From the NCBI GenBank assembly GCA_029339505.1, contig JAQISU010000041.1, positions 4,691,501-4,755,500 of the forward strand: a stretch of DNA of 64,000 nt, given 5' to 3'. The position numbers and the translations under genes were made by a program. How positions within the stretch are numbered: the stretch's first letter is position 1; every line of letters starts with the position of its first letter. Source of the DNA: Unio delphinus. Taxonomy: Eukaryota > Mollusca > Bivalvia > Unionida > Unionidae. Positions 52,401 through 64,000 of this stretch are shown here, piece by piece. Below the pieces are notes generated by a model that was given only the letters and a program-made list of their open reading frames with translations, had not been told where the DNA came from and did no database searches.

Positions 52401-53682
52401 TTCAAAAACGCATCACGTCTCTTTAACATCGAAGTGGTGGTGATTTAATATTTGTTTATTTATTTTAATTATTTGTGTTGTGGAGAGATGCTAATTGATA
52501 TATTACTGACATTGTAAGCATAAACTATCATCACTGATCAAATATTGTTGACAATTGTTGACATGCAGCCAGACACGTGCAAATCAGGCAAAACAGCCCA
52601 TCCAAATTAGAAGTTACGGTAACATAATATTTTCCGCTGTCAACAGCTCGGTTAATGAGCTATCATTTAAAAGAAATCCATTTCTACATACTTTTTGTAT
52701 GCACAAGTTGTTATTTGGGTCAAATACCGCAATGCACCCCCCTCGAAACCACAGTGTTTCTCGCCCCGGCCTGCTGATTGGTTTGCGAAGGAAGGAGAAA
52801 TCGTGATTTCACGGTAAGATCTATTTTTTAATGTGGTTATAGACATTCTAGTTAGTATCTACAACGATCTTGTACTTATTTATATTTAGACGAAATTTTA
52901 AACTGTGTACAAACATATATCTGTAGTTGAATACCTGGGACACGGTGAAAAGATTAGTCACCTTTATATACCTGTATGAATGACTCCCTGGCATTTACAG
53001 TGGAAAGACCATATTTGTTGACAAGATTTGACAGACAATACAACATATAGTATAATTTGAACTGGAGAAGAATGAACACGACATTACATGTTGGTTTTGC
53101 TTCAGTGTCTCAATTATATTTTTAAGTATAGATTAAAAAATGCAAAAAAAAATTTTAAAAAGAAAATTCATATGCTCGTCCACTTAAAAAAAATGTTCCT
53201 AATATACTAGCTCTATGGTCTTTGTCTGGCAGGATAATATGGAATTAGTATATTTGAAAACAAAACATATCTTTGCATGAAACGCTTATTCTGGATTGAT
53301 GATTTGCATAGTTTGTGTGTAATGAAAAGCTTATAGAAGAAAAACTGGGTAAAAAGCAAATGGTGGGACTGAAGAGAAAATGCTCTTTGTATAAATGGTG
53401 AGTGGTTCCTCTACTCATAATATACTCCTAGCAGCGCCAAGTAATGCATCTTTCTCTCTGTATCTCACACATTCGGGTAGTATGCAAAGCTCACATTAAA
53501 ACTCGTGTTGAAATAAGTATACATGCATATGGATAGTGTTATATTCATTTGTGCACTTGATGACAAAGCGTAATTTCCGGTTCTAGTCTGCGCGAGTATA
53601 CCCGAGTGTTTAAATGATTTTACTACACACTAACCTGTACATATTTTATTCTAACCCAGTTTAAATGTTATACGGAATAGGC
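49456..53682. other. Spacer with weak coding-like pieces
   Basis: A plus frame at 49777-50031 contains a Ser/Thr/Ala-rich low-complexity segment. Near 50434-50580 a plus reading 'IPPLGDIQVPDEFLGFYNKG' has protein-like composition but no family that I recognise; it may be part of a decayed element. A G-run lies at about 50812-50826. A minus frame of 113 residues (50718-51059) and a plus frame of 83 (52555-52806) are unassigned. The rest is featureless AT-rich DNA up to the satellite. Confidence 0.35.
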
Positions 53683-56600
53683 GATCTATCTTCGTATATG
53701 CTTTGATTTATCCATGCAGTATATGTTGTAGACAGTCGCAAATATTGTATTGTCCTGATCTATCTTCGTATATGCTTTGATTTATCCATGCAGTATATGT
53801 TGTAGACAGTCGCAAATATTGTATTGTCCTGATCTATCTTCGTATATGCTTTGATTTATCCATGCAGTATATGTTGTAGACAGTCGCAAATATTGTATTG
53901 TCCTGATCTATCTTCGTATATGCTTTGATTTATCCATGCAGTATATGTTGTAGACAGTCGCAAATATTGTATTGTCCTGATCTATCTTCGTATATGCTTT
54001 GATTTATCCATGCAGTATGCTTTGATTTATCCATGCAGTATATGTTGTAGACAGTCGCAAATATTGTATTGTCCTGATCTATCTTCGGATATGCTTTGAT
54101 TTATCCATGCAGTATATGTTGTAGACAGTCGCAAATATTGTATTGTCCTGATCTATCTTCGTATATGCTTTGATTTATCCATGCAGTATATGTTGTAGAC
54201 AGTCGCAAATATTGTATTGTCCTGATCTATCTTCGTATATGCTTTGATTTATCCATGCAGTATATGTTGTAGACAGTCGCAAATATTGTATTGTCCTGAT
54301 CTATCTTCGTATATGCTTTGATTTATCCATGCAGTATATGTTGTAGACAGTTGCAAATATTGTATTGTCCTGATCTATCTTCGTATATGCTTTGATTTAT
54401 CCATGCAGTATATGTTGTAGACAGTCGCAAATATTGTATTGTCCTGATCTATCTTCGTATATGCTTTGATTTATCCATGCAGTATATGTTGTAGACAGTC
54501 GCAAATATTGTATTGTCCTGATCTATCTTCGTATATGCTTTGATTTATCCATGCAGTATATGTTGTAGACAGTCGCAAATATTGTATTGTCCTGATCTAT
54601 CTTCGTATATGCTTTAATTTATCCATGCAGTATATGTTGTAGACAGTCGCAAATATTGTATTGTCCTGATCTATCTTCGTATATGCTTTGATTTATCCAT
54701 GCAGTATATGTTGTAGACAGTCGCAAATATTGTATTGTCCTGATCTATCTTCGTATATGCTTTGATTTATCCATGCAGTATATGTTGTAGACAGTCGCAA
54801 ATATTGTATTGTCCTGATCTATCTTCGTATATGCTTTGATTTATCCATGCAGTATATGTTGTAGACAGTCGCAAATATTGTATTGTCCTGATCTATCTTC
54901 GTATATGCTTTGATTTATCCATGCAGTATATGTTGTAGACAGTCGCAAATATTGTATTGTCCTGATCTATCTTCGTATATGCTTTGATTTATCCATGCAG
55001 TATATGTTGTAGACAGTCGCAAATATTGTATTGTCCTGATCTATCTTCGTATATGCTTTGATTTATCCATGCAGTATATGTTGTAGACAGTCGCAAATAT
55101 TGTATTGTCCTGATCTATCTTCGTATATGCTTTGATTTATCCATGCAGTATATGTTGTAGACAGTCGCAAATATTGTATTGTCCTGATCTATCTTCGTAT
55201 ATGCTTTGATTTATCCATGCAGTATATGTTGTAGACAGTCGCAAATATTGTATTGTCCTGATCTATCTTCGTATATGCTTTGATTTATCCATGCAGTATA
55301 TGTTGTAGACAGTCGCAAATATTGTATTGTCCTGATCTATCTTCGTATATGCTTTGATTTATCCATGCAGTATATGTTGTAGACAGTCGCAAATATTGTA
55401 TTGTCCTGATCTATCTTCGTATATGCTTTGATTTATCCATGCAGTATATGTTGTAGACAGTCGCAAATATTGTATTGTCCTGATCTATCTTCGTATATGC
55501 TTTGATTTATCCATGCAGTATATGTTGTAGACAGTCGCAAATATTGTATTGTCCTGATCTATCTTCGTATATGCTTTGATTTATCCATGCAGTATATGTT
55601 GTAGACAGTCGCAAATATTGTATTGTCCTGATCTATCTTCGTATATGCTTTGATTTATCCATGCAGTATATGTTGTAGACAGTCGCAAATATTGTATTGT
55701 CCTGATCTATCTTCGTATATGCTTTGATTTATCCATGCAGTATATGTTGTAGACAGTCGCAAATATTGTATTGTCCTGATCTATCTTCGTATATGCTTTG
55801 ATTTATCCATGCAGTATATGTTGTAGACAGTCGCAAATATTGTATTGTCCTGATCTATCTTCGTATATGCTTTGATTTATCCATGCAGTATATGTTGTAG
55901 ACAGTCGCAAATATTGTATTGTCCTGATCTATCTTCGTATATGCTTTGATTTATCCATGCAGTATATGTTGTAGACAGTCGCAAATATTGTATTGTCCTG
56001 ATCTATCTTCGTATATGCTTTGATTTATCCATGCAGTATATGTTGTAGACAGTCGCAAATATTGTATTGTCCTGATCTATCTTCGTATATGCTTTGATTT
56101 ATCCATGCAGTATATGTTGTAGACAGTCGCAAATATTGTATTGTCCTGATCTATCTTCGTATATGCTTTGATTTATCCATGCAGTATATGTTGTAGACAG
56201 TCGCAAATATTGTATTGTCCTGATCTATCTTCGTATATGCTTTGATTTATCCATGCAGTATATGTTGTAGACAGTCGCAAATATTGTATTGTCCTGATCT
56301 ATCTTCGTATATGCTTTGATTTATCCATGCAGTATATGTTGTAGACAGTCGCAAATATTGTATTGTCCTGATCTATCTTCGTATATGCTTTGATTTATCC
56401 ATGCAGTATATGTTGTAGACAGTCGCAAATATTGTATTGTCCTGATCTATCTTCGTATATGCTTTGATTTATCCATGCAGTATATGTTGTAGACAGTCGC
56501 AAATATTGTATTGTCCTGATCTATCTTCGTATATGCTTTGATTTATCCATGCAGTATATGTTGTAGACAGTCGCAAATATTGTATTGTCCTGATCTATCT

Positions 56601-59600
56601 TCGTATATGCTTTGATTTATCCATGCAGTATATGTTGTAGACAGTCGCAAATATTGTATTGTCCTGATCTATCTTCGTATATGCTTTGATTTATCCATGC
56701 AGTATATGTTGTAGACAGTCGCAAATATTGTATTGTCCTGATCTATCTTCGTATATGCTTTGATTTATCCATGCAGTATATGTTGTAGACAGTCGCAAAT
56801 ATTGTATTGTCCTGATCTATCTTCGTATATGCTTTGATTTATCCATGCAGTATATGTTGTAGACAGTCGCAAATATTGTATTGTCCTGATCTATCTTCGT
56901 ATATGCTTTGATTTATCCATGCAGTATATGTTGTAGACAGTCGCAAATATTGTATTGTCCTGATCTATCTTCGTATATGCTTTGATTTATCCATGCAGTA
57001 TATGTTGTAGACAGTCGCAAATATTGTATTGTCCTGATCTATCTTCGTATATGCTTTGATTTATCCATGCAGTATATGTTGTAGACAGTCGCAAATATTG
57101 TATTGTCCTGATCTATCTTCGTATATGCTTTGATTTATCCATGCAGTATATGTTGTAGACAGTCGCAAATATTGTATTGTCCTGATCTATCTTCGTATAT
57201 GCTTTGATTTATCCATGCAGTATATGTTGTAGACAGTCGCAAATATTGTATTGTCCTGATCTATCTTCGTATATGCTTTGATTTATCCATGCAGTATATG
57301 TTGTAGACAGTCGCAAATATTGTATTGTCCTGATCTATCTTCGTATATGCTTTGATTTATCCATGCAGTATATGTTGTAGACAGTCGCAAATATTGTATT
57401 GTCCTGATCTATCTTCGTATATGCTTTGATTTATCCATGCAGTATATGTTGTAGACAGTCGCAAATATTGTATTGTCCTGATCTATCTTCGTATATGCTT
57501 TGATTTATCCATGCAGTATATGTTGTAGACAGTCGCAAATATTGTATTGTCCTGATCTATCTTCGTATATGCTTTGATTTATCCATGCAGTATATGTTGT
57601 AGACAGTCGCAAATATTGTATTGTCCTGATCTATCTTCGTATATGCTTTGATTTATCCATGCAGTATATGTTGTAGACAGTCGCAAATATTGTATTGTCC
57701 TGATCTATCTTCGTATATGCTTTGATTTATCCATGCAGTATATGTTGTAGACAGTCGCAAATATTGTATTGTCCTGATCTATCTTCGTATATGCTTTGAT
57801 TTATCCATGCAGTATATGTTGTAGACAGTCGCAAATATTGTATTGTCCTGATCTATCTTCGTATATGCTTTGATTTATCCATGCAGTATATGTTGTAGAC
57901 AGTCGCAAATATTGTATTGTCCTGATCTATCTTCGTATATGCTTTGATTTATCCATGCAGTATATGTTGTAGACAGTCGCAAATATTGTATTGTCCTGAT
58001 CTATCTTCGTATATGCTTTGATTTATCCATGCAGTATATGTTGTAGACAGTCGCAAATATTGTATTGTCCTGATCTATCTTCGTATATGCTTTGATTTAT
58101 CCATGCAGTATATGTTGTAGACAGTCGCAAATATTGTATTGTCCTGATCTATCTTCGTATATGCTTTGATTTATCCATGCAGTATATGTTGTAGACAGTC
58201 GCAAATATTGTATTGTCCTGATCTATCTTCGTATATGCTTTGATTTATCCATGCAGTATATGTTGTAGACAGTCGCAAATATTGTATTGTCCTGATCTAT
58301 CTTCGTATATGCTTTGATTTATCCATGCAGTATATGTTGTAGACAGTCGCAAATATTGTATTGTCCTGATCTATCTTCGTATATGCTTTGATTTATCCAT
58401 GCAGTATATGTTGTAGACAGTCGCAAATATTGTATTGTCCTGATCTATCTTCGTATATGCTTTGATTTATCCATGCAGTATATGTTGTAGACAGTCGCAA
58501 ATATTGTATTGTCCTGATCTATCTTCGTATATGCTTTGATTTATCCATGCAGTATATGTTGTAGACAGTCGCAAATATTGTATTGTCCTGATCTATCTTC
58601 GTATATGCTTTGATTTATCCATGCAGTATATGTTGTAGACAGTCGCAAATATTGTATTGTCCTGATCTATCTTCGTATATGCTTTGATTTATCCATGCAG
58701 TATATGTTGTAGACAGTCGCAAATATTGTATTGTCCTGATCTATCTTCGTATATGCTTTGATTTATCCATGCAGTATATGTTGTAGACAGTCGCAAATAT
58801 TGTATTGTCCTGATCTATCTTCGTATATGCTTTGATTTATCCATGCAGTATATGTTGTAGACAGTCGCAAATATTGTATTGTCCTGATCTATCTTCGTAT
58901 ATGCTTTGATTTATCCATGCAGTATATGTTGTAGACAGTCGCAAATATTGTATTGTCCTGATCTATCTTCGTATATGCTTTAATTTATCCATGCAGTATA
59001 TGTTGTAGACAGTTGCAAATATTGTATTGTCCTGATCTATCTTCGTATATGCTTTGATTTATCCATGCAGTATATGTTGTAGACAGTCGCAAATATTGTA
59101 TTGTCCTAATCTATCTTCGTATATGCTTTGATTTATCCATGCAGTATATGTTGTAGACAGTCGCAAATATTGTATTGTCCTGATCTATCTTCGTATATGC
59201 TTTGATTTATCCATGCAGTATATGTTGTAGACAGTCGCAAATATTGTATTGTCCTGATCTATCTTCGTATATGCTTTGATTTATCCATGCAGTATATGTT
59301 GTAGACAGTCGCAAATATTGTATTGTCCTGATCTATCTTCGTATATGCTTTGATTTATCCATGCAGTATATGTTGTAGACAGTCGCAAATATTGTATTGT
59401 CCTGATCTATCTTCGTATATGCTTTAATTTATCCATGCAGTATATGTTGTAGACAGTCGCAAATATTGTATTGTCCTGATCTATCTTCGTATATGCTTTG
59501 ATTTATCCATGCAGTATATGTTGTAGACAGTCGCAAATATTGTATTGTCCTGATCTATCTTCGTATATGCTTTGATTTATCCATGCAGTATATGTTGTAG

Positions 59601-61549
59601 ACAGTCGCAAATATTGTATTGTCCTGATCTATCTTCGTATATGCTTTGATTTATCCATGCAGTATATGTTGTAGACAGTCGCAAATATTGTATTGTCCTG
59701 ATCTATCTTCGTATATGCTTTGATTTATCCATGCAGTATATGTTGTAGACAGTCGCAAATATTGTATTGTCCTGATCTATCTTCGTATATGCATTGATTT
59801 ATCCATGCAGTATATGTTGTAGACAGTCGCAAATATTGTATTGTCCTGATCTATCTTCGTATATGCATTGATTTATCCATGCAGTATATGTTGTAGACAG
59901 TCGCAAATATTGTATTGTCCTGATCTATCTTCGTATATGCTTTGATTTATCCATGCAGTATATGTTGTAGACAGTCGCAAATATTGTATTGTCCTGATCT
60001 ATCTTCGTATATGCTTTGATTTATCCATGCAGTATATGTTGTAGACAGTCGCAAATATTGTATTGTCCTGATCTATCTTCGTATATGCTTTGATTTATCC
60101 ATGCAGTATATGTTGTAGACAGTCGCAAATATTGTATTGTCCTGATCTATCTTCGTATATGCTTTGATTTATCCATGCAGTATATGTTGTAGACAGTCGC
60201 AAATATTGTATTGTCCTGATCTATCTTCGTATATGCTTTGATTTATCCATGCAGTATATGTTGTAGACAGTCGCAAATATTGTATTGTCCTGATCTATCT
60301 TCGTATATGCTTTGATTTATCCATGCAGTATATGTTGTAGACAGTCGCAAATATTGTATTGTCCTGATCTATCTTCGTATATGCTTTGATTTATCCATGC
60401 AGTATATGTTGTAGACAGTCGCAAATATTGTATTGTCCTGATCTAGCTTCGTATATGCTTTGATTTATCCATGCAGTATATGTTGTAGACAGTCGCAAAT
60501 ATTGTATTGTCCTGATCTATCTTCGTATATGCTTTGATTTATCCATGCAGTATATGTTGTAGACAGTCGCAAATATTGTATTGTCCTGATCTATCTTCGT
60601 ATATGCTTTGATTTATCCATGCAGTATATGTTGTAGACAGTCGCAAATATTGTATTGTCCTGATCTATCTTCGTATATGCTTTGATTTATCCATGCAGTA
60701 TATGTTGTAGACAGTCGCAAATATTGTATTGTCCTGATCTATCTTCGTATATGCTTTGATTTATCCATGCAGTATATGTTGTAGACAGTCGCAAATATTG
60801 TATTGTCCTGATCTATCTTCGTATATGCTTTGATTTATCCATGCAGTATATGTTGTAGACAGTCGCAAATATTGTATTGTCCTGATCTATCTTCGTATAT
60901 GCTTTGATTTATCCATGCAGTATATGTTGTAGACAGTCGCAAATATTGTATTGTCCTGATCTATCTTCGTATATGCTTTGATTTATCCATGCAGTATATG
61001 TTGTAGACAGTCGCAAATATTGTATTGTCCTGATCTATCTTCGTATATGCTTTGATTTATCCATGCAGTATATGTTGTAGACAGTTGCAAATATTGTATT
61101 GTCCTGATCTATCTTCGTATATGCTTTGATTTATCCATGCAGTATATGTTGTAGACAGTCGCAAATATTGTATTGTCCTGATCTATCTTCGTATATGCTT
61201 TGATTTATCCATGCAGTATATGTTGTAGACAGTCGCAAATATTGTATTGTCCTGATCTATCTTCGTATATGCTTTGATTTATCCATGCAGTATATGTTGT
61301 AGACAGTCGCAAATATTGTATTGTCCTGATCTATCTTCGTATATGCTTTGATTTATCCATGCAGTATATGTTGTAGACAGTCGCAAATATTGTATTGTCC
61401 TGATCTATCTTCGTATATGCTTTGATTTATTCATGCAGTATATGTTGTAGACAGTCGCAAATATTGTATTGTCCTGATCTATCTTCGTAAATGCTATGAT
61501 TTATCCATGCAGTGTAGGTTGCAGAGTGTCCCAAATATTGTATTGTCCT
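53683..61549. repeat. 74-bp satellite array, 106 units
   Basis: Head-to-tail units begin GATCTATCTTCGTATATGCT and end TATTGTATTGTCCT. The distance from the first unit start (53683) to the last (61476) is 7,793 bp, which equals 105 x 74 plus one 23-bp internal duplication in the fifth unit (unit start 53979). There is thus no other net length change. I see about a dozen single-base variants: 54086 region T to G; 54352, 59013 and 61085 C to T; 54616, 58982 and 59425 G to A; one at 59108; 59792 and 59866 T to A; 60446 T to G; 61430 C to T. The last unit (61476-61549) is heavily diverged. No open frame of note and no tRNA-like boxes. GTATATG occurs twice per unit, 29 bp apart. Function is unknown; candidates are structural heterochromatin or simply a selfish array. 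Confidence 0.98.
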
Positions 61550-62038
61550 ACATGAAATATTCTCAGGGGATATGATATCAACAAACTAAGAATGTTCACG
61601 GCACGCTTGCACACATATCTATTTTTGAAACTTGGTATATGATTTTATACAAAAGTATATCTTGGAACAAAACTATTCCTTACATAGCAAGGTGAGCCGT
61701 CCCCCATAATTTTCAGCCTCTGTTTCTGTTTCATAAATAAACAGGTCATCACCATCGTGATACCGATAGACCAGTGAATCAAAGCAGTGCTTTCATCTAC
61801 ATTGCATTTTGTTTTTGCAAACCAGAGGAAAAGAAAATGCTAACAGAAATTATAAATATAGCAATCCGATTATATGTACATGTACAGTATAACATACACA
61901 GTTTCCTGTCATCGCTGAGCATGACAAACGGATCCGACTGCTCTGGAACTTAAGAATACAAAGGCTTGAGGTTGAGGGTCAGGTTCATAATACGTACTGC
62001 TAGGAGAAGAGCGCGCATTACGCTTCTTTTGAGATATT

Positions 62039-62039
<1 letters not shown>
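61550..62039. other. Spacer, no gene seen
   Basis: Unique-looking AT-rich sequence after the satellite. No sign of an element that could have launched the array. Confidence 0.4.

Positions 62040-62111
<72 letters not shown>
62040..62111. repeat. (GA)36 microsatellite
   Basis: 72 bp of pure GA. Confidence 0.96.
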
Positions 62112-62114
<3 letters not shown>

Positions 62115-63503
62115 ATAAGAACACTATTTCTGTACGAGAGAGGGAAAAGGTTAAAGTAACACTGGCTATAGAAAGAAATCGATGTTCCCAATCATTAACG
62201 ATGCGGTTTTCGTTTAAACAAGGATTGTCAAATTTGACACACCTCGTCATATATTTGTTTGTACATTCTTCAGGTAAGGATGAAATGACGTGTATGTAAA
62301 CACATGTCGGGGGAAGAAAAAACTTTTATCAGAGTCAAATATCTTAGCCCCACCTCATAAAGCTATAAAAAAATATCCTTTTAATATATTTTATTTAAAG
62401 TCGTTTGGTTGTCAACACTTATTATTTTACTTGATCTTTGACAGGTTTCCATAATTTAGCTGATAATATCTCGAATTATATAGTAAGACTTATCAACAGC
62501 GATGGATTCAGCAATTTATGTTAAGTCTAGGAATATGTTTGATGTAAATAGTTTCACACTAAGGGAATTATTCTGACAAAACTTATAATTTAGAAGCAAA
62601 AGAAGTAAGATAATGTAAAATATCAATTTGAGGAGAAAAAAACCCAAATGAAATAGAGAGAATCCAGGGCATAGCCGCTCAGAGGTCACCACGTTTCATT
62701 CTTTTTTCGTCAAGAATGAATAGACATGTTATTTTGTTTCACATCGTCTCTTCATGTAATTGTTCATTACTTTATGGTAAAAAAAAAGAACCTCAAGATG
62801 AAATACAATAATTTGATTTTAGCTTGTCTAAATAGTTCTGTTTATCAGATAAATGCGTATAATGAAAGCTTGACATCAAGCTGAGAAACTTGAGCTTACA
62901 GAGATGCTCGCCTGTGAATTTGTAATAAACTTGTGGTTCAACAACTTCACCATAGGCAGCTTGCAGTTTATTATGTAATTCCCACTATGAATATCAAATT
63001 ACGCTAAGAATAAACACTCACTGACCTTGACTTTTATTCCTTATATTTATATCCCATTTTATCAAGTGATTGTTACTTTTTAAATTTAAAATTTGAATAA
63101 AACTCTTAGACTACCTGCGCTGTTAGTGAATAGAAAGTCGAACACTTTCATAATGTGACGTTCTTTACCTGCGATATTTACCGATTTAGCGTAACCCCCC
63201 TAATTTTGGTCGCCTTATCCTCATGAAAGCATGCAGTGCACCGTGAATTTTTATTAAGGTCAGCATTATTTATCAGCATGTTTGTCTGTAAAGCTTTAAT
63301 AAAATTGCAGTGTATTTAGTTCACCATTAGCAGCTGGGATTCTAATGTGAAATTCATTCCCGGGATACACATTTCAGCGCCCGATAAATACACATTGACC
63401 TGCTGCCCTTATACTCTTTACTGATTTTAGTATCGATCGCTGTGTAATGACATGTATCAGATTTTTCCATCAATATAAATTTCATCTTTCTTGAAGTAGA
63501 ACA
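62112..63503. other. AT-rich spacer, no gene seen
   Basis: No frame above 60 residues and no recognisable motif. Confidence 0.4.
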
Positions 63504-63522
63504 TCAGCAACAATGGCTATGA

Positions 63523-64000
63523 TTAGAACAAATCCCTTCACCTACAGACAGATCATGATTAGAACAAATCCCTTCACCTAGACACAGATCATGATTAGAA
63601 CAAATCCCTTCACCTACAGACAGATCATCATTAGAACAAATCCCTTCACCTAGAGATAAATCATGATTAGAACAAATCCCTTCACCTAGAGACAAATCAT
63701 GATTAGAACAAATCCCTTCACCTACAGACAGATCATGATTAGAACAAATCCCTTCACCTACAGACAAATCATGATTAGAACAAATCCCTTCACCTAGAGA
63801 CAGATCATGATTAGAACAAATCCCTTCACCGAGAGACACAGGTCATGATTAGAACAAATCCCTTCACCTACAGACAGATCATGATTAGAACAAATCCCTT
63901 CACTTAGAGACATAGACTATTATTAGAACAAATCCCTTCACCTAGAGACACAGATCATGATTAGAACATATCCCTTCACCTAGAGACAGATCATGATTAG
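63523..64000. repeat. 36-bp minisatellite, cut by the window end
   Basis: At least 13 tandem units built on TTAGAACAAATCCCTTCACC followed by TAGAGACAGATCATGA or close variants. Most are exactly 36 bp, so a minus-strand frame (63504-63839) reads as a 12-residue repeat (GEGICSNHDLSV). Several units beyond 63835 differ in length by one or two bases and break that frame. The array continues past the window. Confidence 0.93.

Noticed and set aside
52555..52820. Possible exon ending before a GGTAAG splice donor
   Set aside because: A single donor-like hexamer after an 83-residue frame with a stop codon before it is not evidence of an exon.
53683..61549. CRISPR-like array
   Set aside because: Repeats are directly adjacent with no unique spacers, the unit is 74 bp, no cas genes are present and the setting is an animal genome. 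It is a satellite.
53683..61549. Centromere assignment for the 74-bp satellite
   Set aside because: I see no CENP-B-box-like motif in the unit, and sequence alone cannot show centromere function. An 8-kb array could equally be an interspersed satellite.

Overview
This window is AT-rich, repeat-dense DNA from an invertebrate animal nuclear genome. The evidence is long dinucleotide microsatellites, tRNA-derived SINEs, non-LTR retrotransposon relics with animal-type reverse transcriptase motifs, hAT and piggyBac elements with their target-site duplications, and fossils of Polinton/Maverick-type virus-like transposons. The SINE type (tRNA head, long middle domain, AAAC-type tail) and the general repeat mix suggest a marine lophotrochozoan, most likely a mollusc. 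That is an inference from repeat style only. I found no convincing exon of a host protein-coding gene. The one host-type gene I can support is a tRNA-Thr(AGT) at 1661-1733 on the minus strand.

Layout. 0-9 kb: the tRNA, microsatellites, a CR1/L2-type LINE 3' half (4440-6015) ending in an (ATT)n tail, and a 181-bp tandem duplication. 9.27-11.6 kb: a badly decayed gene that seems to encode a family-B DNA polymerase followed by a P-loop (SF1-like) helicase. It is broken by a short-TIR element (11056-11434) and then abuts a nearly intact 2.48-kb hAT transposon (11618-14098) carrying a GTF2IRD2/Charlie-like transposase with one frameshift. 15-23 kb: a hAT-type MITE with perfect 8-bp target duplications, two SINEs and compound microsatellites. 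24-28 kb: an RTE-like LINE relic and a fragment of a Polinton major capsid gene on the plus strand.

29.8-43 kb: a diverged minisatellite (29.77-31.2 kb) and a smaller inverted copy of it (38.06-38.4 kb) enclose a second hAT MITE, a decayed minus-strand gag-like reading frame with a CCHC zinc knuckle, and a 608-bp piggyBac-type MITE. Just beyond is a minus-strand Polinton fossil (38.7-42.2 kb, possibly to 42.75) with protease, major capsid and minor capsid genes in order, all broken. 44-50 kb: another RTE-like LINE relic trapped between two (TA)n arrays, a 50-bp minisatellite and more (TA)n tracts. 50-53.7 kb is featureless.

53,683-61,549 is the dominant structure: a satellite array of 106 head-to-tail 74-bp units with only about a dozen single-base variants, nearly all near the two ends. 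The window ends inside a 36-bp minisatellite that starts near 63.5 kb.

Nothing here forms a working pathway. The region is best read as a graveyard of nested mobile elements next to a recently expanded or recently homogenised satellite. The parts that may be little described are the polymerase-helicase fossil, the zinc-knuckle gag-like frame and the 74-bp satellite.
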